This document shows, piece by piece, positions 1 through 5,414 of a stretch of 6,705 bases of DNA. Made by a program: the position numbers and the translations under genes. Where the stretch lies: positions 1-6,705 of the forward strand of contig JAJXVP010000156.1 in assembly GCA_021782055.1 (NCBI GenBank), written 5' to 3'. Every line of letters begins with the position of its first letter. Position 1 is the first letter of the stretch. Source of the stretch: a bacterium (GTDB lineage: Bacteria > Spirochaetota > Spirochaetia > JABEVK01). A model generated the notes under the pieces. The model searched no databases and was not told the origin of the DNA. It saw only the letters and a list, made by a program, of their open reading frames with translations.

Positions 1-199
1 GAACGGTGTAGAGGATTTTGCCTTGTGGTGTGGCGATCTCGACCCGATACGCCCCCGCCCCCTGTACCCCGGGCCACGAGAACGAGAACTTAACGGGGTT
101 GAGCGCCATCAGGGGCGTCGCGATTCCCAGAAGAAAAATAAGCCGCAACAGCAACGCGAACAGCCTGTGGGGAATGGGGTAGGAAAACACGGCGATCAC
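1..199 (-). CDS. 5' end of a secreted protein with an Ig/Fn3-like N-terminal domain (truncated by the left edge)
   Basis: The reading frame is open from a GTG at 199 to the left edge and gives 66 visible residues. An in-frame TAA at 203-205 excludes any start further upstream. A TTAGGT stretch at 205-210 is a modest ribosome binding site; a second in-frame GTG at 190 is possible but badly spaced. The N-terminus looks like a signal peptide: a basic H-R, then a strongly hydrophobic run (about residues 13-30, LFALLLRLIFLLGIATPL) and a type I cleavage site after M-A at residue 32. No lipobox cysteine is visible. The mature start, around residues 37-66, contains FSFSWPGVQGAGAYRVEI, the pattern W-x-x-V-x-G-A-x-x-Y-x-V-E-I typical of the first strands of Fn3/Ig-like domains in bacterial surface proteins. 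It follows the lipoprotein gene by 67 bp on the same strand and may share its transcript. Function beyond export and a beta-sandwich domain cannot be told from this fragment. Confidence 0.72.
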   Translation of the reverse strand, partial: MIAVFSYPIPHRLFALLLRLIFLLGIATPLMALNPVKFSFSWPGVQGAGAYRVEIATPQGKILYTV

Positions 200-266
200 G
201 ATTTACCTAAAGCCTCAATTTTCCATTCCCTGCCCGGAGTACCACGCCTGGTGTAGCCAACGTGTC

Positions 267-2675
267 TCACCTAACAATGGCCAGGTAACTTGGGCTTCCT
301 GGCACCACGACAGCAATTTGGTTATTGGTGGCGTCATAGGCAATGGCGTTGGCGTTATTAATATTGAGACTCGATGCTAAACCGGTGGCCGGAGTGCCTG
401 ACGCAAAAGTTCCCAACACAAAGTTTACTGGCGCGCTACCCGTGAGAGTGGGGTTAAAGGTCCCAACATGGTAAAAATTAGATGCATCTGTATATAGCAG
501 AAGATCTTGTGTTGAATCTTCCTGACAAAATGCTATACAGCCAGCTATACCAGACAGCGTCAGTGCTGAGCCCGTGGCTTCCCCTGTAGCGGGGTAAAAT
601 ACTTGAAGTTGGTAAGAAGAACCATAAATACCAATTACTTGCAAAAAGAAATTATTGCTGGAATCTACGTACCCGGTCATCAATAAAGCTTGATCACTAG
701 TGCTACTATAGTAAGGGTTAGAGCTATTTTGGTAATAAAAACCCAACCATGCCGGATTACCGGTGGTTTCGTAACAATTATAATATCCACCCCCAAAAAC
801 ATTTGAACAAAGAGCGTATACTGTAGATGTTCCTGAGCCATAGGTCAATGAATGATAGTTAGTAGCTGTAACACGTGAGGCTCCGAATGTTAGCTGAGTC
901 ATCAAAAAATTACTAGAGGAAAATTCGCGGACACTCGTATCAGAAAACCAAACATATATCTGGTTTGGGGTTTGCGTCGTGTCGATGCTTATGGCTGAAG
1001 CGGAAGGAGTAGTCGTACTCAGGATCGTAGGTTGGGTTGCCCCCAGAGGATATTCCCATACACATGAATTTGCAGAAAAAGTAGTCGTCCCCACCACCCA
1101 AGCTGTGCCCGAGGTATCAAAGGCAACACCGAGTGGATTTAGGGATAGGCCATTACTAGTTAAGGTATAAACAGTTGCCCATTGATAAATGGTAAGAGAT
1201 ATGATGCTTGGGGTCGAGGAAAATTTTCCCGAGGAATCAAGGGCAACAACTGAAAGAGTGTTAGTCTTAGGATTTTCAGCCAGCCCCGTCACTGTGAGGT
1301 TAGTAGTCGTTGTCGTATATGAATTTCCCCCAACGGAAACAACGTACGTTGAGTCACCTGTTCCAGCTTTCCAGCTGAGGTAAGCTTGACCGTAGCCGGT
1401 TTGGGTCATGGTCACCCTTGTTGGTTGGCCTGGGATAACGGTCACCGTATCGGTGGTAGCAATATTTGCATCGGTAGTTGAGGTGAGTGTCAGGGTGTAG
1501 GTCCCTGGTGTGCTACTAGATAAGGTAGTAGAACTTCCCGAACCTGTTATTGTAAGACCAGAGGGGGCGGACACTGAAAAGTTTTGATCGGTGGAACTAA
1601 GATTTGACACCGTTACACCCGGAAGAGTTGAACTTGTTCCAGCGGTCAGGGTAAGGGGACTTGCCGTAATCGTAGGGGCTTTCAGTAAAACAGAACAAGT
1701 GGCCGACACCGCAGGGTTATCCACCGAAGTGGCCGTGATCGTGATCGCCTGGTCAGCAGTCACCTGACTAAAGGTGACAACGCCCCCCGAAACTGTAGCT
1801 GTCGAACTACTGCTGGTCCAGGTGAGCGCTTGGTCAGTGGCCCTCGCATTAAATGTGGGCACCAAGGTCAGGGTCGAGTCCTCGTCAACTGTTGCTGTAC
1901 TAGAACTCAGCATTAAAGATGTAACGGGAATATACGAGGCTCCAAACGAGGACGCTGGTATCGCTACCGGCGTATTGGTGGTTTGATTTTGATAAACCGT
2001 AGCCGTATCAAACCAATAGGCGGTATCGGTTGTTGTTTGCGCTGTTAAGAATAGTTGATAGGTACCAACTACGGCAGACGAATTGATGTAGGTTGCCGTG
2101 ACCGTGGGTAGTGAACCAGTGGTTGTTAGAGTCTGTGTTATCGTCGCGCCGTTGGGTCCAATCACTTTTAAGGTTAAACTGGGGATGGTTTGATCTGTCG
2201 GCACGGTAATCGAAAAGGGAATATTCAACGACCCGTTGCCAGTACCTGTGGTAATGTAGGTGAGGTCCACATTGATGGCTGATGTGGTGGGTAGATTGGC
2301 GGTAGTCGAACCATTGGCAACGACCGAGCCCGACGCTGTTCCACTGATATTGATCGAGTACGTTCCCGGAGCCACCCCCGAAAAAGTCGTCGATGTTGTT
2401 CCCATAGCGGCAGAAACCGTCTGGTAATAGGCAGAACCCGTCGTGGCCGGAATCAAGGTAATGGAGTAGGTATCGGGAGTGGCGTAGGTCGTTGGAACTA
2501 AGGCTCTTGAGCCGGGTAGGCTCCAGCTAATGGTGACTTGACCAGACGAACTACCAGAACTTGGGGAACCAGACGAAGAGCCGTTGGCCATTTGGGTGGG
2601 GTCTTGGCACCCCACGACCATCCCCCAGAAACATAACATCATGACGATGACAAAGTTTCGAAAATGGCTCTTCAT
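267..2675 (-). CDS. Large multidomain surface lipoprotein: tandem Ig-like domains, Big_2, Fn3-like, C-terminal propeller-like region
   Basis: This 802-residue exported protein begins with K2 and R6, a hydrophobic core (residues 8-22) and the lipobox V-V-G-C, so C23 is the predicted lipidated residue. A Ser/Gly linker (31-46) follows. Residues about 48-140 and 149-241 look like two related beta domains, each with a G-T-Y-x-x-x-x-x motif. Residues 249-331 fit a Big_2 (bacterial Ig-like) domain: VTSLMLSSSTATV, then LTWTSSSSTATVSGGVVTFSQ. Residues 334-415 form another Ig-like domain and 418-496 an Fn3-like one (AYLSWKAGTGDSTYVVSV). The last 300 residues (497-802) resemble NHL/SMP-30-like propeller repeats, with LNPLGVAFDTSGTAWVVG near 513-529 and NANAIAYDATNNQIAVV at 774-790. 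Ser and Thr are very abundant; cysteines cluster at C623, C634, C713 and C717. No catalytic motif is visible. The start is fixed by an AGGGTGAT ribosome binding site. It lies 11 bp after the InlB-B lipoprotein gene, so the two are probably co-expressed. Domain names rest on pattern recognition; export is much surer than the propeller. Confidence 0.9.
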   Translation of the reverse strand: MKSHFRNFVIVMMLCFWGMVVGCQDPTQMANGSSSGSPSSGSSSGQVTISWSLPGSRALVPTTYATPDTYSITLIPATTGSAYYQTVSAAMGTTSTTFSGVAPGTYSINISGTASGSVVANGSTTANLPTTSAINVDLTYITTGTGNGSLNIPFSITVPTDQTIPSLTLKVIGPNGATITQTLTTTGSLPTVTATYINSSAVVGTYQLFLTAQTTTDTAYWFDTATVYQNQTTNTPVAIPASSFGASYIPVTSLMLSSSTATVDEDSTLTLVPTFNARATDQALTWTSSSSTATVSGGVVTFSQVTADQAITITATSVDNPAVSATCSVLLKAPTITASPLTLTAGTSSTLPGVTVSNLSSTDQNFSVSAPSGLTITGSGSSTTLSSSTPGTYTLTLTSTTDANIATTDTVTVIPGQPTRVTMTQTGYGQAYLSWKAGTGDSTYVVSVGGNSYTTTTTNLTVTGLAENPKTNTLSVVALDSSGKFSSTPSIISLTIYQWATVYTLTSNGLSLNPLGVAFDTSGTAWVVGTTTFSANSCVWEYPLGATQPTILSTTTPSASAISIDTTQTPNQIYVWFSDTSVREFSSSNFLMTQLTFGASRVTATNYHSLTYGSGTSTVYALCSNVFGGGYYNCYETTGNPAWLGFYYQNSSNPYYSSTSDQALLMTGYVDSSNNFFLQVIGIYGSSYQLQVFYPATGEATGSALTLSGIAGCIAFCQEDSTQDLLLYTDASNFYHVGTFNPTLTGSAPVNFVLGTFASGTPATGLASSLNINNANAIAYDATNNQIAVVVPGSPSYLAIVR

Positions 2676-2678
2676 TTC

Positions 2679-2686
2679 ATCACCCT
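2679..2686 (-). promoter_or_regulatory. Ribosome binding site of the 802-residue lipoprotein gene
   Basis: AGGGTGAT ends 3 nt before the ATG at 2675, and its AGGG core lies 7 nt away. GGTGAT matches the 3' part of the anti-Shine-Dalgarno complement (AAGGAGGTGATC). It occupies most of the 11-bp gap after the upstream gene's TAA (2687-2689), which suggests coupled translation within one operon. Confidence 0.65.
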
Positions 2687-5029
2687 TTAGTTCACAACCA
2701 CGTCAAGACTGCCGGAGTATGAGAGGTTGTTATTAAAATAGACTATGCAGGTCACGAGATTCGTCGTCCCGCCAGAATGCCAAACCCCTGGCGAAACTGT
2801 TGGCGTCCAAGAAGCCGAATTGGCCCCGGTAACCAGGTTACCGTTCAGGTACCACTGATAGGCTGTCGGGGTGCCGGCAGTTACGGTACAGGAATATGTT
2901 GTGCTCGTACTCAACCTAGCACTGCTGCTACCAGTGATTGTTACGGTGGGAATACTCGGTGTGGTCACGGTAATCCCCGATGCCGTTGAATTAGGCGTCC
3001 ACTGAGCCGTCAAGACCAAATTATAGGGCGGCATGGTCACCGATTGACCGTCAGAATAACTCACGGCATTTTGGTCAACCCATCCCGTGAAGGTATACCC
3101 AGCTCTGGTAAAACTGTTCGTTGTTAATGTAAAGCTCGCCTGGGTGGCCTCGCTTTGCGGGGCCATCGTTCCCGTCCCCCCGTTGGCTTGGTAGGTCACC
3201 GTATAGCTGATTGGTGACCACTGAGCATAAAGAGTCAGTGACGTGTCGCCCATGGTGTAGTTTCCCACATTGCTATACGACGTGCCCGAACCATTGCTTT
3301 GAGTATTCCACCCGCTAAAAGTATACCCCGGCGGACTGGTAAACCCGTTTGCACTCAGAACCCCACTCTGGTTGGTGTATGCAGGTTCAGCTGGCATACT
3401 TCCTGTTCCGCCGTTGGCGTTAAAAATTATTTGAAGCTGGTTTGTCACCCATTGGGCATAGAGGGTCACACTCCCGGCCTGGACATCGTAGGTCCCCCCG
3501 AGGGCATACCCCACACCTGAACCATCGGCGCTCGTATTCCACCCCGTTAGGGTATAGCCTGCTATACTGTAGCCGCTTTGGGGTAGGGTAACACTAGTGC
3601 CTGTTGTCGTTTGTACAGCCGCAATACTTCCCGTAACAGTCGATCCATTTGGAGGATTCGAAGCATAGGTCAATGTTTGCACCGATGGCGTCCATTGGGC
3701 AAATAACGTAAGGCTCTGGGATCCCATGGTGATATTTTGACCAGCCGAATAAGCAACACCAGTACCATCGGCTTTGGTGTTCCAGTCAACAAAAGTGTAG
3801 CCTTGCTTTGATAAGCTGGAGCCTGTTTTAATGGTTGCACTTTGACCTATGGTGTAGTTTGAGCCGTCTGTCGGTACGGTTCCTCCATCGTTACCATTTC
3901 CAAAATACGTGATTGTGTAGGAGAGGGCTAACCACTGAGCATAAAGAGTAATATTGGCATTCTGGATTGTGATCAGGGACTGGGGTTGGTAATTAACACC
4001 ACTGCCGTCTGCTGCTGTATTCCACCCGACAAAACTTTTTCCCAAGACGGCTAAATCGCCGGAATTGCTTAACACCACCGCCGATGACCCCGATAAATAA
4101 TGATTTGGGTCACTTGGAATGCTTCCACTGGTGGCGCCGTTGTTGTTGTAATTGACAGTATAGGTAGACTGGGTGGTCCAGATCGCGTAAAAGGTGACGG
4201 GTTGGCCGGGGTATGCCGAAGGCAGTACATACGTGGTCCCGGGCGAATAAATGGTACCGCCGCTGGGCTGCAAACTCCACCCGGCAAAGGTGTACCCGCT
4301 GACTGACAGCCCCCCTGTATTCGATAACAGAATTACCGAGGCCCCTTCAGGGTAGCTATTCGTGTCTTGCGGAAGTACACCAGATGCAGTTTTGCCCTGC
4401 GGGGAATTGCTGTTGTAACCAACAGTATAGGGGGTGTACTGGACCCAATCGGCATACAAGGTCACATTCCCGGTCCCCATCAGAAATTTGCTGCCGGCTT
4501 GATAAAGGGTACCCAAGCCGTTGGCAGACGTGTTCCAACCCACAAAATACAACCCGGGTAAACTCAGATTTCCCGTGTTGCCAAGGACTGTTACACTGTC
4601 TCCCGTTTCATAGAACCCGTGGTCAACGGGAACCGTTCCTTTTAAACCGGCGGTCGTTCCTGAATTAATATTGTAATTGACATTATAGGTAGGGAAAACA
4701 GTCCATTGGGCATAAAGGGTCACATCGGAGGTCCCAATACTAAAAACAGCTCCCGGTTGATACGAAAGTCCGCTGCCGTCAGGAGCCGTATTCCAGTCAT
4801 AGAAGTTATAACCAGATTTTTGGGGCTGTTGCGTAAAATTGACAGTGACTTGTTGTCCGATGACATACCCAGACGTGTCAGTGGGGACAGTACCTCCGGT
4901 ATTTCCATTACCGTTGTAAACCACATGATACGTACTACGACTGGTGTCAGCCAAACCAAACGGATTTGTACAGCTAGAGAACGCTAGGATTGCCAGGCCA
5001 GCCCATTGAAATATTCGTCTGTGCCGCAA
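2687..5029 (-). CDS. InlB B-repeat (Listeria-Bacteroides repeat) surface lipoprotein with C-terminal Ig-like domain
   Basis: From the TTG at 5029 the protein has 780 residues. I prefer this start to the ATG at 5069-5071 because GGGAGGGG (5033-5040) sits 3 nt before it and the result is a standard lipoprotein signal: R2, R4, R5, a hydrophobic core (W9-F17) and F-S-S-C with lipidated C20. The ATG would add 14 residues, MELLFFLVQVWEGT, and has only AGGA directly abutting it. Residues 34-677 are eight InlB B-repeats (Flg_new/List_Bact_rpt type, 76-89 residues apart), each with a core like GYTFxGWNTxxDGSGxxY and a close like TLYAQW. A short Thr/Ser linker leads to an Ig-like domain (about 692-780) with YSCTV...AYQWYLNG and cysteines C714 and C761, a possible disulfide. 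In Listeria and other bacteria such repeats form extended beta-rich stalks in surface proteins; no enzyme motif is visible here. An adhesion or binding role is inferred. It is the first gene of the tight pair with the 802-residue lipoprotein. Confidence 0.92.
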   Translation of the reverse strand: MRHRRIFQWAGLAILAFSSCTNPFGLADTSRSTYHVVYNGNGNTGGTVPTDTSGYVIGQQVTVNFTQQPQKSGYNFYDWNTAPDGSGLSYQPGAVFSIGTSDVTLYAQWTVFPTYNVNYNINSGTTAGLKGTVPVDHGFYETGDSVTVLGNTGNLSLPGLYFVGWNTSANGLGTLYQAGSKFLMGTGNVTLYADWVQYTPYTVGYNSNSPQGKTASGVLPQDTNSYPEGASVILLSNTGGLSVSGYTFAGWSLQPSGGTIYSPGTTYVLPSAYPGQPVTFYAIWTTQSTYTVNYNNNGATSGSIPSDPNHYLSGSSAVVLSNSGDLAVLGKSFVGWNTAADGSGVNYQPQSLITIQNANITLYAQWLALSYTITYFGNGNDGGTVPTDGSNYTIGQSATIKTGSSLSKQGYTFVDWNTKADGTGVAYSAGQNITMGSQSLTLFAQWTPSVQTLTYASNPPNGSTVTGSIAAVQTTTGTSVTLPQSGYSIAGYTLTGWNTSADGSGVGYALGGTYDVQAGSVTLYAQWVTNQLQIIFNANGGTGSMPAEPAYTNQSGVLSANGFTSPPGYTFSGWNTQSNGSGTSYSNVGNYTMGDTSLTLYAQWSPISYTVTYQANGGTGTMAPQSEATQASFTLTTNSFTRAGYTFTGWVDQNAVSYSDGQSVTMPPYNLVLTAQWTPNSTASGITVTTPSIPTVTITGSSSARLSTSTTYSCTVTAGTPTAYQWYLNGNLVTGANSASWTPTVSPGVWHSGGTTNLVTCIVYFNNNLSYSGSLDVVVN
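3217..3235 (-). repeat. 19-bp exact DNA repeat, copy in InlB repeat R7
   Basis: The plus-strand 19-mer ACCACTGAGCATAAAGAGT is identical to 3931-3949. It encodes the T-L-Y-A-Q-W closing motif of R7. The surrounding repeat DNA has diverged, so this tract is more conserved at the DNA level than the protein motif alone demands. Confidence 0.8.
3931..3949 (-). repeat. 19-bp exact DNA repeat, copy in InlB repeat R4
   Basis: This is identical to 3217-3235 and encodes the T-L-Y-A-Q-W end of R4. A second such pair, with one mismatch over 22 nt, joins the ends of R1 (4703-4724) and R6 (3449-3470). Such tracts could support recombination between repeats. Confidence 0.8.
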
Positions 5030-5032
5030 TGT

Positions 5033-5040
5033 CCCCTCCC
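5033..5040 (-). promoter_or_regulatory. Strong ribosome binding site that selects the TTG start of the InlB-B lipoprotein
   Basis: GGGAGGGG lies 3 nt before the TTG at 5029, with its GGAGG core 5 nt away. No comparable site precedes the ATG at 5071, where AGGA abuts the codon with no spacing. This and the clean lipoprotein signal after the TTG decide the start. Confidence 0.75.
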
Positions 5041-5074
5041 AAACTTGTACTAAAAAAAACAATAACTCCATTCC

Positions 5075-5088
5075 TAAAGTAGTTAACG
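5075..5088 (-). repeat. 14-bp direct repeat, operon-proximal copy (possible operator)
   Basis: CGTTAACTACTTTA on the minus strand is identical to the copy at 5176-5189 and in the same orientation, 101 bp away. Its GTTAAC core is palindromic. This copy lies downstream of the TATAAT box, in the predicted leader or just before it, where a bound repressor could act. Confidence 0.5.
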
Positions 5089-5112
5089 TGAGATGGTCAA
5101 TTACATATTCGT

Positions 5113-5141
5113 ATTATATTCATTTTTGGTCAACATCTGAT
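5113..5141 (-). promoter_or_regulatory. Candidate promoter of the lipoprotein operon
   Basis: A perfect TATAAT lies at 5118-5113 on the minus strand in a very AT-rich stretch. With a 17-nt spacer the -35 would be ATCAGA (5141-5136), which matches TTGACA at only three positions. The better TTGACC (5133-5128) is only 9 nt from the box and cannot serve as its -35 for a sigma-70 type promoter. Transcription from this box would start near 5106 and give a leader of about 75 nt before the TTG. The box is clear, but the promoter assignment is inference. Confidence 0.35.
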
Positions 5142-5175
5142 TAAAGACTAATTTCGACTAAATTTGTAATATTAG

Positions 5176-5189
5176 TAAAGTAGTTAACG
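5176..5189 (-). repeat. 14-bp direct repeat, distal copy (possible operator)
   Basis: This is the second exact copy of CGTTAACTACTTTA. It lies about 60 bp upstream of the TATAAT box, so the two copies bracket the candidate promoter. The sequence alone cannot show whether a regulator binds here. Confidence 0.5.
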
Positions 5190-5256
5190 GCTGAAGAGGA
5201 ATATTGGCTAGAATTTCTCCAACCACCACTATCCCCAAAAAGACAAATTTGAGTTA

Positions 5257-5279
5257 CCCGCGTTTTTGTGGGCTTTTTT
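5257..5279 (+). terminator. Terminator-like hairpin with T-tract, oriented for plus-strand transcription
   Basis: CCCGC (5257-5261), a GTTTTT loop and GTGGG (5268-5272) form a 5-bp stem with one G-U pair, followed by C and six Ts (5274-5279). On the minus strand the stem has an A-C mismatch and no T-tract follows, so it would not end the FAD gene transcript well. No plus-strand gene precedes it. The stem is short, so it may be chance. Confidence 0.35.
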
Positions 5280-5414
5280 AAATTCAAAATTCTTTTTCGA
5301 TGATTTCACTTTTATGAGTAGTTCAGGTTGTTCAATCGCTGTAGCTAGTGAAATATGATAAAGACGAGATGGTATCGTGTTTTTGGACTGACACGAAAAC
5401 TCGAGAGGGCGCCA

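Larger units (their letters stand above)
2999..4930 (-). repeat. Eight tandem InlB B-type protein repeats
   Basis: The units, in coding order, are: R1 4930-4703, R2 4687-4445, R3 4429-4178, R4 4162-3932, R5 3919-3692, R6 3673-3449, R7 3433-3221, R8 3205-2999. Each ends in a W of a [YFT]-A-[QDI]-W motif. They fall into classes. R1 and R5 share GNGN-x-GGTVPTD and a D-W in place of G-W. R2, R3 and R4 share an insertion of the form V-x-L-x-N-[TS]-G-x-L. R7 and R8 share ANGGTG-[ST]-M and a shorter middle. R6 stands apart. R8 lacks the DGSG segment (GWVDQNAVSYSDG). Most units are diverged in DNA, so they are old duplications, apart from short near-identical tracts at the YAQW ends. Confidence 0.9.
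5030..5414. other. AT-rich intergenic regulatory region between the FAD enzyme and the lipoprotein operon
   Basis: About 385 bp without a supportable gene on either strand. It is clearly richer in A+T than the genes beside it. It must carry the promoter of the lipoprotein operon unless transcription reads through from the FAD gene, because the spacing is far larger than between the operon genes. It holds a TATAAT box, a 14-bp direct repeat 101 bp apart, two TTGACCA heptamers 33 bp apart (minus strand, 5127-5133 and 5094-5100), a near-tandem GACTAATTTC/GACTAAATTTG (5146-5166), a terminator-like hairpin facing plus, and a 6-bp inverted repeat (TCGTGT/ACACGA, 5375-5380 and 5391-5396) just after the FAD gene stop. 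No riboswitch or RNA fold is recognisable. Confidence 0.7.

Noticed and set aside
23..256. Plus-strand frame of 77 residues at the left edge
   Set aside because: It overlaps the minus-strand secreted-protein start and encodes an Arg/Gln/Pro-rich product with no recognisable domain, so I take it as a shadow.
236..266. Imperfect hairpin (CACG-TGG/CCA-CGTG) between the 802-residue lipoprotein and the next gene
   Set aside because: The stem is interrupted and GC-mixed sequence, not a T-tract, follows on the minus strand. I see no terminator here.
4367..4668. Overlapping plus- and minus-strand frames inside the InlB repeats
   Set aside because: They are alternative-frame shadows of a strongly supported repeat protein, with irregular composition and no starts supported by a ribosome binding site.
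5095..5133. TTGACC hexamers (5128-5133 and 5095-5100, minus) as -35 boxes
   Set aside because: The first is only 9 nt from TATAAT and has no good -10 at 16-18 nt; the second is followed at that spacing only by TTTAGG, TTAGGA or TAGGAA. They may be binding sites instead.
5093..5140. Plus-strand 15-codon hydrophobic mini-ORF (starting MVNYIFVL) upstream of the plus-facing hairpin
   Set aside because: It is too short, has no convincing ribosome binding site or promoter, and lies in AT-rich DNA where such frames arise by chance.
5375..5396. Inverted repeat TCGTGT/ACACGA as terminator of the FAD gene
   Set aside because: The stem is 6 bp with a 10-nt loop and no T-tract follows on the minus strand, so it is not a credible intrinsic terminator. 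It could still affect the 3' end of the message.
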